A stretch of 64,000 nucleotides of DNA from Phytophthora colocasiae (taxonomy: Eukaryota > Oomycota > Peronosporomycetes > Peronosporales > Peronosporaceae). Positions within the stretch are counted from its first letter, which is position 1, and every line of letters begins with the position of its first letter. The translations under genes and the position numbers were made by a program. Shown piece by piece: positions 32,792 through 40,537 of this stretch. The notes below the pieces were generated by a model. The model searched no databases. It was not told the DNA's origin and worked only from the letters and a program-made list of their open reading frames with translations. The stretch lies in contig JAGKQI010000070.1 of NCBI GenBank assembly GCA_018806915.1, forward strand, positions 62,001-126,000, given 5' to 3'.

Positions 32792-34339
32792 ATGGACTCG
32801 CCAACGCCCACGTCTCCGTCCGCTACTGCGGACGCGCAAGCCTCACCTGCTGCCTCTGCAGCAGGAACAACGACCTCAGCAGTGCCCACTAGCACTGCTG
32901 CTTCCAGCGGTCCGACAGAGAAGCTCTCTGTCACCAAGTACCATGCTCTCCATAAGGAGAAGCATGAGAAGAAGAAGAAGTCTTCTTCTCTAGCAGAGAT
33001 TAAGAATCCTGCTGTCCCTCTCAAAGAACTCTTTGGAGAGGACTACGAAGACATCCTCGACTATGAGGAGGATGTCGAGGAGGGGGAGGTTGATGTCAAG
33101 GCTCCCGCTCCCGTGTCTTCGTCTGAAGACACGTCAGACCCACCCGTGGGATCTCGACGACCTCGTGATGAGGCCTCGGACGCTTCAAGCTCGAAGCGTC
33201 CGCGCAGTGATGATGAAGCGTCCCCCATGTCGAGGGCGCTTACAGCACCGCGCACTGATCCGCCAGTGCGCGCGCCATGGATGCCTACTGAGGCAGAAAT
33301 CCATGACCGGTTCGGTGCTAGTGCACCACCGAACCCGATACTGTTGTACTCATGCAACAGTATCAACGACGACGACGTCGCCGCTAAGGTTGTCTTTGAG
33401 TCCGAGACTCAAAGACGCGACTACTATATCGGGCTCTTCCACGAGCTCCGATACTATGCAGCGAAGAAGACTTCGCGCAAGAGCAAAGTGCCAGAGTGGC
33501 AGGCACTTTGTCAGTCGTGGAACACCTTTGTTGATAACTTCAACAAAGACCCGAAGGCATATCGCGAGCGCGTTGCTGCGGCTCGCGATCGCTACTACAC
33601 TTACACTACACGTGGTAAGTGTGAACGCCTCCATGATCAGTCCATGGAAGCGGGGATCCCATGTGCCGTACCCTTTGGCACACCCTGTCCGTGTTGCCCA
33701 CCCTTGGCAACACGCCTCACCGAAAGTGATCTCCTGGGGTACACGGTCGTCCGTGTACCCGATCACATCAAGGAACTCCGTGGTCGTATTGTGCCACGCG
33801 AAGCTCCGAGTGCTGTGGCTGACCGCAGCACTCCTCGTGAAGGGCTTAACCCTGTAAGGTATGGTGGGCTTCGTACGCCATCACCATTTCCGGAACGTCC
33901 TCCATCAGGACGTTCCGCGGCTCCCATGTATCTCGATGGGGAGGAAATCCTCTCCAACGAATACAAAAACGAACCCCTTGAGAGTTCGTTCTCTTATGAG
34001 CCACGATCCGCTCCACAATCCAGCGGATCGCTCCACGCGCGTCGCGCAACGGCGGCGGAGGGGGTGGGAACACTCCCTCCGCATGGTCAACGCTATGACC
34101 ATGACGATCGTGCCCTGCACGATCGAGTTGCTGCGCTGGAGCAGACACAGAGCGCTGAGATAGCGGCTCTGAAGCAGGAGGTTCGTGTCCTCCGTGCTGA
34201 GGTCTGCGAGGCAGCTCAGACTGCCTCGAACCTCTCGTCCGGTCTTGGGACGAGAGTGAACCGGTTGATCGACCGTGTCGACGGTCTCGAGAAGGCCTTC
34301 CAGGCCTCTCGCACTCCTCAGTCGGACTACCAACCTTAG
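32792..34339 (+). CDS. Antisense ORF of gypsy copy B, 515 aa, unknown function
   Basis: Uninterrupted from ATG 32792 to TAG 34337-34339, opposite to gag-pol, between pol and the 3' LTR. It overlaps the last 494 bp of pol in convergent orientation, where the other strand codes the chromodomain end. The head is Ser/Thr/Ala-rich (residues 1-50), followed by a Lys-rich segment (KEKHEKKKKSSS), an acidic patch (DYEEDVEEGEVDV), a central domain with PTEAEIHDRFG and YYIGLFHELRYY, and a C-terminal coiled coil (ALEQTQSAEIAALKQEV). No zinc knuckle, membrane segment or known domain is seen. It is nearly conserved in copy A apart from two 1-bp deletions. Antisense ORFs are known in some plant gypsy lineages; whether this is related is not shown. 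It may be a nuclear accessory or regulatory protein. Confidence 0.65.
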   Translation: MDSPTPTSPSATADAQASPAASAAGTTTSAVPTSTAASSGPTEKLSVTKYHALHKEKHEKKKKSSSLAEIKNPAVPLKELFGEDYEDILDYEEDVEEGEVDVKAPAPVSSSEDTSDPPVGSRRPRDEASDASSSKRPRSDDEASPMSRALTAPRTDPPVRAPWMPTEAEIHDRFGASAPPNPILLYSCNSINDDDVAAKVVFESETQRRDYYIGLFHELRYYAAKKTSRKSKVPEWQALCQSWNTFVDNFNKDPKAYRERVAAARDRYYTYTTRGKCERLHDQSMEAGIPCAVPFGTPCPCCPPLATRLTESDLLGYTVVRVPDHIKELRGRIVPREAPSAVADRSTPREGLNPVRYGGLRTPSPFPERPPSGRSAAPMYLDGEEILSNEYKNEPLESSFSYEPRSAPQSSGSLHARRATAAEGVGTLPPHGQRYDHDDRALHDRVAALEQTQSAEIAALKQEVRVLRAEVCEAAQTASNLSSGLGTRVNRLIDRVDGLEKAFQASRTPQSDYQP

Positions 34340-36278
34340 GTAGTCCGTGCTGCACGTACGGCTTCAACCGCCCGACGTAGAAGGTCGGGTGGAGCCTCAT
34401 GCTGGACGGTATGTCCAGCCGGTACGCGTTACCATGCCGTTCAAGTACTTTGAACGGCCCAATGAATCTTGGAGCAAGCTTGCTTGCTCCAAAGTCAGAC
34501 ACTGCATGTTTAGGTAGGTTTTGCGTAGCTAACAAAACCAATGAACCCAATTTGAATTCATTTATGTTGCCCCTACCAACATTATCTGCGTTCAGCTTCT
34601 GTCGATCGACAGAAGCTGCGATAGCATCCTGGACAAACCGTATGACGGCTTGTCTTCGCTGGACAAAGTCTAGCGCACCCGAGCTGAATTCTTTCAGCTT
34701 GTCGCCCTTGTCAGCAGCAGGCCCTGCCTGCTCGCTATCATCTCTCATGTCTGTGCCCGGCACAGACATCGCGCGCTCGTTCCTGCTCGAACGAGACGTC
34801 GCACGCGTCACCGCAGCTGATAGTGTGCTGCTATCAGTTGCATTCTGCGGTTGTTCGGACGCAACCGTAGATCCTCCCCCACTTAAGGAGGAAGCTACCC
34901 CGCCGAGCATGCTCGGCAATCGTGGATGCCTCATGGCGTTCACGTAGAACGGTGTATGCCCTGTCGAGGCATGCACCGAGTTGTTGATGGCAAACTCTGC
35001 CATCGGCAAGCACTCGCTCCAATGCGGGAACGAGTGAGCGTAGCTCTTCAACGTGTCACCCAATACACGGTTGACACGTTCGGTCTGTCCGTCCGTCTGC
35101 GGATGATCCGCAGTCGACATTGATAACTGTGAGCCAAGAAGTGTAAACACTTCTTGCCAGAACCGCGCTGTGAAGCGTGGATCACGGTCCGACACAATGT
35201 CGAGCGGCATGCCATGGTGTTTGAACACCATGTCAACAAACAGTCGCGCAGTCTGCGCGGCTGTAACAGTAGCCGGGACGGCAGCAAGATGAACCATCTT
35301 GCTGAATCGGTCCACAAAGACAACGATGCCCGTCCTCCGCTTGCTGTCAGGCGGAAGACCGAAGACAAAGTCCATGGACATGGACTGCCAACACTCCGAC
35401 GGAGTCGGTAGTGATTGAAGAGGAGCCTGCGAGAACTGCGCAGGCTTCACGCGTTGACAAACCTCGCAAGCACGTACGTACTTGCGCACCCACTTGTACT
35501 GGTGGTGCCAGTAGAAGTCACGCGTGAGAAGAGTGTATGTCTTCTCACGACCCGGATGCCCTGCCGTGGGGGCATCGTGATACTCGAACATGATCCTCAA
35601 CCGGAGGTCATGATCATTCGGAACGACAATGCGATCCGCATTGTCGTCTACTACACTGTACAACAGTAGGCCTTCGTGTACACGATAGCGGTGTACACGA
35701 GCTCGAAGATGAGGGGTTAGCTTCCGACGTGCCACGTCGGAAGGTGCTGCGAGGAACTCCAGCAGCCCCTTCGCGTCTGCATCCCTTGCATACGCGTTCT
35801 TCACGTCGTCAATCAACGTTGACGACGGCACATTTGTCCTCACGACGCCAACAGCGTTGGCGTCGACCGTCTCCGCATAGTCAGGTCGACGCGATAACGC
35901 GTCGGCCACTACATTGAGTCTTCCGGGTTTGTACTCCACCCGGAAGTTGTACTCCGCGAAGAAGGACAACCATCTCGCCATACGTTGCGAGATGTGCGGC
36001 GACTTAATCGCCGTACGCAATGATGCGTGGTCTGTATAGACCACGAACGGTCTACTCCCAAGTAGATACACTCGGAACTTTGCGAGTGCATACTTCATGG
36101 CAAGGAGCTCCTTGTCATGTACGGGATAGTTACGCTCAGCTGGCTTCAGCTGACGCGATTGATAGTAGACTACACGATCACGCCCTTCGTGATCGTGTTG
36201 CATCAATGCACATCCGATTGCAAAGTCGGATGCATCGCACACTACGTGGAATGGACGATCTTGGTCCGCCACGGCCAA
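33846..36278 (-). CDS. pol: gypsy RNase H, integrase and chromodomain, copy B
   Basis: 810 codons open to the stop at 33846. RNase H starts at residue 10 (HVVCDASDFAIG; YTDHASL near 81). The integrase zinc region spans about residues 237-283 (two His, then CEVC). The catalytic residues are D303, D364 and E400, giving the D,D35E spacing of retroviral integrases. The last 60 residues are a chromodomain (IRWIVERIVAH; WRGFPPHRDTWEP), which in chromoviruses guides integration to modified histones. The start at 36278 is only where the frame opens, since the upstream RT is frameshifted. The 3' end overlaps the antisense ORF. Confidence 0.85.
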   Translation of the reverse strand: MAVADQDRPFHVVCDASDFAIGCALMQHDHEGRDRVVYYQSRQLKPAERNYPVHDKELLAMKYALAKFRVYLLGSRPFVVYTDHASLRTAIKSPHISQRMARWLSFFAEYNFRVEYKPGRLNVVADALSRRPDYAETVDANAVGVVRTNVPSSTLIDDVKNAYARDADAKGLLEFLAAPSDVARRKLTPHLRARVHRYRVHEGLLLYSVVDDNADRIVVPNDHDLRLRIMFEYHDAPTAGHPGREKTYTLLTRDFYWHHQYKWVRKYVRACEVCQRVKPAQFSQAPLQSLPTPSECWQSMSMDFVFGLPPDSKRRTGIVVFVDRFSKMVHLAAVPATVTAAQTARLFVDMVFKHHGMPLDIVSDRDPRFTARFWQEVFTLLGSQLSMSTADHPQTDGQTERVNRVLGDTLKSYAHSFPHWSECLPMAEFAINNSVHASTGHTPFYVNAMRHPRLPSMLGGVASSLSGGGSTVASEQPQNATDSSTLSAAVTRATSRSSRNERAMSVPGTDMRDDSEQAGPAADKGDKLKEFSSGALDFVQRRQAVIRFVQDAIAASVDRQKLNADNVGRGNINEFKLGSLVLLATQNLPKHAVSDFGASKLAPRFIGPFKVLERHGNAYRLDIPSSMRLHPTFYVGRLKPYVQHGLPKVGSPTEECERPGRPSRDRRHGRSTGSLSSQDRTRGSRQSELPRRPQHGGHEPPASEPLSQRSVSAPAQQLDRAGHDRHGHSVDHAEGVFPPPPPPLRDARGAIRWIVERIVAHKRTNSQGVRFCIRWRGFPPHRDTWEPRNVLMEDVPEMVMAYEAHHTLQG

Positions 36279-36293
36279 GATCGGCGCTTCCAG

Positions 36294-38250
36294 TCAAGCC
36301 CTGCTTGACTGCACCGAATGCCTCCTCGCACTCGGTCGTCCAAATCCACTCAGCTTCTTTCTTAGAAGCTGTGACAACAGGCGAATCTTGCCCGCATAGT
36401 TCTCCACGTACTTGCACAAGTACGTGGCAAATGAGAACTGCCTCAGTTCCTTCACATTGGATGGCGTGGGCCATTCATTGATCACTCTGACCTTCTCTGG
36501 GTCAGGGCGCACGCCGTCTTTCCCCACGAGACACCCCAGCACGGGTATCTCGCTCGCCCCGAAGATACACTTCTTCAGGTTCGCATAGAGCTTATGTTTC
36601 CTCATAAGCTCTAGCAGCTTCCGGAGATGCACCTTGTGCATCTCAATGTCCATCTTCCCGTTCACAGCCCGGCTGTGGACGAACACGTCGTCGAAGTAGC
36701 TCGGTGCGAAGTCGCGCACCGAGCGCAATAGATGTAACGCATCTATTGAACGTCGCAGGGGCGTTCTTAAGCCCCTGTGGCATGACGAGCCACTCCCAAA
36801 GCATACCGCTTGGAGTGCTTACCGCAGTGAGAGGGATGTCCCTCTCACGCATGAGGATCTGATAGAATCCATCACGCAGATCTAGAGCACTGAAGATAGT
36901 GCTCAAGGCCATCGAATCGATGATAACATCTTTTCGCGGTATCGGCGTCTGCGCCGGTATCGTCGCATCGTTCAACTTGTTGTACGCATGAACGATGCGC
37001 CAGCCGCCCTGTGGTTTCTTAACACAGAACGTTGGGGCACTGTGCGGGGACTTTGACTCCCGCACTTGACCTGCAAGACGACGACTTTCAAAGAAGTCGT
37101 CGATCAGCTTGCAATTGTTCACGCGGCAGTGGCCACTGCCGTGTAACACAGTACTTCGTGCCCGGCACGAGAGCAATCTCGTGCTGTACGCCCTTGTCCT
37201 TCGGAAGCTCCGAAGGAATCTCGTCCGGGAGTACAGCCGTGTACTCCCGCAGAACGTAGTAGGGACTCGACCTCAACGAGTCCCAACTCTGCTCTTCGAA
37301 GCGCTGCTTCTTAGTCTTCGCACTGAGGGAGTCATCACCCTCAGTGATCCCATCGACGACGAGCTGCTTCAGCTCTTCGGCTTCGCGATCCACTCTCTCG
37401 ATATCCGAGAGAATGCAAATTTGTTCGATGCGTCCATCGTACAAGTCTCGCGCGAAGCGCTTCCAACTCATCGTTGGAAGTGCGGTCAACGCCGACGCAC
37501 TCGTCGGCGGATTCTCCAACCGCATCCTCTGGTCCGGTAACTCCAGTACCAGTACGTATCAAGACGTTCAACGTCTCGACACTCGGTGTCTGCACTGCAG
37601 ATACACCCGTCTCAGTCCCGGACTGAGACTCGCGCAGCTCCCTGAGCTTGCGCCGCGAAGATCTACCATGGAGCCCGGCTCCAGGTGCTCCACGTCCAAG
37701 GCATCGCACCTTGGACGGGACGTTATCGCTATCGTCAGCGGATTCCTTCCGCTGACTCGCACTATCAAGCCCGGCTTGAGTGCCGCTCATCGCGTGCAGC
37801 GCTGCTGCACGTGAGCACGCAGGTTGTTCGGGTGCTGGGCGTTTGCAACCGCCAGCACCTCCTGCCGCGCAGTCGGTTCCCTGAACCGCTGCGCCTCCCT
37901 CCGCTCCCGGAGCGGATGAAGCAACCGCATCGTCGACTCCCGGAGTCGACGTGCTCGCTAACTTCCTGCGCTGGCGAGTGTTCGCTTATACACATATCAT
38001 CCGTTCCCAGAGCGGATGTACGATCGCTAGTTCCCGGAACTAGCAGCGACTGTTCGCCTATACACGTCTCATCAGCTCCCGGAGCTGATGACCGATCGCT
38101 AGTTCCCGGAACTAGCAGCGAAGCGCCAGTGGCGTCAGCTCCCAGAGCTGACGCACGCCTTTCGGTTCCCCGAATATTATTTGCTTCGTCAACTCCCAGA
38201 GTTGACGCGACGTCGTCGGCGCGACCCTTGGGGGCTTGAAGTACCTCCAA
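36294..38250 (-). pseudogene. pol: gypsy reverse transcriptase and linker, copy B, frameshifted
   Basis: RT spread over at least five frames. Against copy A there is an inserted C near 36290, a deleted A near 36365, a 3-bp loss near 36430, a 2-bp loss near 36735 that separates the catalytic Asp block (SYFDDVFVHS) from the upstream fingers (ALDLRDGFYQILM), an insertion near 37107 and a change near 37250. Near 37545 and 37955 the linker also differs in length. Copy A is intact across most of these sites. The linker (38250-37770) codes alternating VPGTS and APGAD units over a hairpin array. Confidence 0.85.
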
Positions 38251-38308
38251 GGATACCGGTCATACCGGTCGTGTCCCTTCTCTCGGGTGAATGCGATTCA
38301 CCTGACCA

Positions 38309-39079
38309 TCACTCATGCTGACAAACATCATTCAGATGTTTATGCGTCAGGTGATTCACATTCACCTGACCATCACTCATGTGACCGCGACCCTTCGGCT
38401 CAGATTTCTGAGTCGACACACTTTTTCTCCCAACGACTCTCGGAGTCGTTGATGGTCGCCGGCGGCGATCGGAGGCAGCGGCGGCCGCTGCTGCCTCAAC
38501 TGGGGATCCACATGCACCGGCCGGTGCATGTGCAGCACTGACAGGGCCATCGCTCTCTGTCGCGCATGTGTTGTTGAAGCGTACGAGCGTACGCTTCTCC
38601 CAGTTGATCACCGGGTCATGCCGTGCAAGCCACGGCATGCCTAATACCAAGTCGAACTTATCGTCTAGATCCAAGACGATAAGATCTTCTACAAACGTCC
38701 TTCGTTTGTAAGAGAAGCGCACACGGACTACGCGCTTCTCAGTCCTCACGGTGGCACCCGTTGCCAACCGCACCTCCAACACGCTGCGAGGCGTGTCGGC
38801 CTCTTCGAAGTCAAGTCTTCGAAGACTTCCCTGTCGAACAAAGTTGTTCGACGCGCCCGAGTCCACTAGGGCACGAAGAGAGTTTACTCTCTTCGACATC
38901 ACGTTCAGGATGACAAGGTTTGGCTTGTCATCTTGCAGCTTACAGCGAGAAACTTTCTCGCTGGGGGCAGCAGTCCTCATCGTCGCGTGTCCAAGCTCGA
39001 CACGCGAGACTGCATCACCAGTAGGACGCCCCGCGCCTACTGGTCCTTGGCGTTTTTTGAACGCCCGCCCGCTGTGCAC
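38309..39079 (-). CDS. gypsy protease, copy B, expressed by -1 frameshift
   Basis: Frame -1 to gag, overlapping its last 43 bp. Active site LVDSGASNNFV, then LVLGMPWLARHDPVINW. No start codon is needed because entry is by ribosomal frameshift at 39052-39058. The frame ends at 38309 in the histidine-rich linker because of one extra base near 38315 compared with copy A (CATGCTGACA versus CATGTGACA). The protease domain itself is whole, but it is cut off from RT. Confidence 0.85.
   Translation of the reverse strand: MHSGRAFKKRQGPVGAGRPTGDAVSRVELGHATMRTAAPSEKVSRCKLQDDKPNLVILNVMSKRVNSLRALVDSGASNNFVRQGSLRRLDFEEADTPRSVLEVRLATGATVRTEKRVVRVRFSYKRRTFVEDLIVLDLDDKFDLVLGMPWLARHDPVINWEKRTLVRFNNTCATESDGPVSAAHAPAGACGSPVEAAAAAAASDRRRRPSTTPRVVGRKSVSTQKSEPKGRGHMSDGQVNVNHLTHKHLNDVCQHE
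39017..39058 (-). promoter_or_regulatory. Programmed -1 ribosomal frameshift signal between gag and protease
   Basis: Read on the minus strand, the heptamer A AAA AAC (39058-39052) lies in the gag frame as TCA AAA AAC. A 7-nt spacer (39051-39045) is followed by a perfect 9-bp stem, ACCAGTAGG (39044-39036) with CCTACTGGT (39025-39017), and a 10-nt loop. The gag stop TAG sits inside the stem. The protease frame is exactly -1. Heptamer, spacer and stem match the standard rules. Copy A has lost two A residues of the heptamer. Confidence 0.85.
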
Positions 39080-40023
39080 TCGCGTGCATAGTGACCGATG
39101 TTACTACACTTGTAACATCGAACCTTGCTGTTCCTACGCTGCTGTTGACCAGCAGTCGTAGCACTCGAGAGGTCCATAGGTTCCGGACCTCCCGTCTTCA
39201 CAACAGGACGCGCCGGCTTCGGCGCGTTTGCATGGAGTTTAGCTTGACGTCGGCTAAACTCCTCTTGCATCGCAAGGCTGATCGCCTCTTCGAGAGTATT
39301 CGGATACTCTCGGAAGAGATATGTTTTGACGGGACCATCTCTTAGTCCCTTCATGAACGTGACGACCTTGGTCGCCTCGTCGATCGGGTTGGCCACTATG
39401 TTCGATACCAAGTATCGAGCACGCTGGGCAAAGGTGTGAACATCATCCTTGCCCTGCTGCAGATCGAGAAATTCCGCTCTCGATCTGAACTCGTTCTTCG
39501 GGGGCTCAAACGCAAGCTTGAGCTCCTCTTTGAACACCTCGTACGTGCCGAAGCACGTAGGATCCGAGAGTCGGCGCCCATAGGCCCAACTCCTCGCACG
39601 TCCGCCAAGACATGACATGGCGAACGCGACCTTCGACATCGGATCGAAGATACGTCGAGCCGCAACGGCTGTGTCAAGTTCGACAAGCCAAAGAAGGAGG
39701 GTCTCGTCCTCCTTCCCCGTGTAGATACTCACGTGGAGTTTCAACGACTCCACGCGTGGCTTAGGGGAAGCCACCGAGGCAGCAACATCTCGTTGCTCCT
39801 TAACAATGTACCCCAGAGCAACACGGTGTTGCTCTGTCGGCGATAGCGTACGAAGCATCGTCGCTACCGCTGCCTCTCCAATGACTTGTGAAAGTCTTTG
39901 GAGAGCTTCCCACTCTGGATCTGACAGGTGGGCACAGTCCGTGCGCGTCACGGACATGTGAGGGGTCCCAGCGGATCCCTCATCCATTGGGGAGTTCTCT
40001 ACCCCGCGTTCGTATGACTCCAT
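39037..40023 (-). CDS. gag: gypsy gag, copy B, intact
   Basis: 328 codons from ATG 40023 to TAG 39037-39039. Capsid-like helices (WLVELDTAVAARRIF; YEVFKEELKLAFEPP; ATKVVTFMKGLRDG) are followed by a basic segment and a single CCHC zinc knuckle near the C-terminus (CYKCSNIGHYARECTA). It should form particles around element RNA. The start is about 50 bp after the 5' LTR, leaving almost no leader. Since gag is intact while RT is not, this copy could supply Gag but would need RT in trans. Confidence 0.9.
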   Translation of the reverse strand: MESYERGVENSPMDEGSAGTPHMSVTRTDCAHLSDPEWEALQRLSQVIGEAAVATMLRTLSPTEQHRVALGYIVKEQRDVAASVASPKPRVESLKLHVSIYTGKEDETLLLWLVELDTAVAARRIFDPMSKVAFAMSCLGGRARSWAYGRRLSDPTCFGTYEVFKEELKLAFEPPKNEFRSRAEFLDLQQGKDDVHTFAQRARYLVSNIVANPIDEATKVVTFMKGLRDGPVKTYLFREYPNTLEEAISLAMQEEFSRRQAKLHANAPKPARPVVKTGGPEPMDLSSATTAGQQQRRNSKVRCYKCSNIGHYARECTAGGRSKNAKDQ

Positions 40024-40054
40024 ACGAACGAACAGCAGTCGGTCGTGGGACGGA

Positions 40055-40070
40055 CTTCTAAGTGCTACCA
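40055..40070 (-). other. Probable primer-binding site of gypsy copy B
   Basis: Two bases after the 5' LTR the element strand reads TGGTAGCACTTAGAAG. The first eight bases complement a tRNA ending TGCTACCA, as in many eukaryotic initiator-Met tRNAs; the match fails afterwards. The same bases occur in copy A (6865-6880). Confidence 0.5.
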
Positions 40071-40072
40071 GG

Positions 40073-40532
40073 TGTAATGGGTCTACCTAGACCTATTAGA
40101 TGGCGTACACGTGCGCTTACGTGTATGAGGAAGCGTGCAATTAGAATAGACTTAATTTAAGTATACTTATTTAAATAAGTATAATTAAATCAAATATAAC
40201 TAAATTAAACTGCAAAATACCGTAAAATGAGAACTGTTATTGAATTTGGCATAAGCCAATTATGGACCTCCTAAAACTGTTTGTTATCTATTTCTAAAGG
40301 GTCTGCCAACGTGTGGTTGGCAGAAACTCTGCTCAGTGATTGGTAGAAATCCGTTACTTTCTACCAATAATATGCACAAATGCACACGAACCATCCAATA
40401 ATGTGGTTCGCCCATGTATCCATTGGTGTGTACAGCACACCAAGGTCTGAGGCCCATTTCCAACCTCTAACAGTTATCCTAACTGTTAGAGTTACAAGTG
40501 GTACAACCACTTGTACGTGTAACCCCGTTACA
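40073..40532 (-). repeat. 5' LTR of gypsy copy B
   Basis: 460 bp, no difference seen from the 3' LTR at 32231-32690. Followed on the right by the target duplication CCTGA (40533-40537). Confidence 0.97.
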
Positions 40533-40537
40533 CCTGA

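Larger units (their letters stand above)
32231..40532 (-). mobile_element. Ty3/gypsy chromovirus, copy B, complete with both LTRs
   Basis: 8302 bp, LTR to LTR, flanked by CCTGA (32226-32230 and 40533-40537). Coding is on the minus strand, so the 5' LTR is the right one. Order is gag, protease, RT, RNase H, integrase, chromodomain, then a 515-codon ORF on the plus strand between pol and the 3' LTR. The two LTRs appear identical, which means a very recent insertion, yet RT is broken by many small indels. Gag, the frameshift signal, RNase H/integrase/chromodomain and the antisense ORF are intact. Hairpins saturate the element. Confidence 0.97.

Noticed and set aside
34399..34947. Plus-strand frame of 182 codons in gypsy copy B (and its twin at 1226-1774)
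   Set aside because: It is the antisense shadow of integrase in both copies, and composition follows the pol codons. Unlike the 32792 ORF it has no part outside pol.
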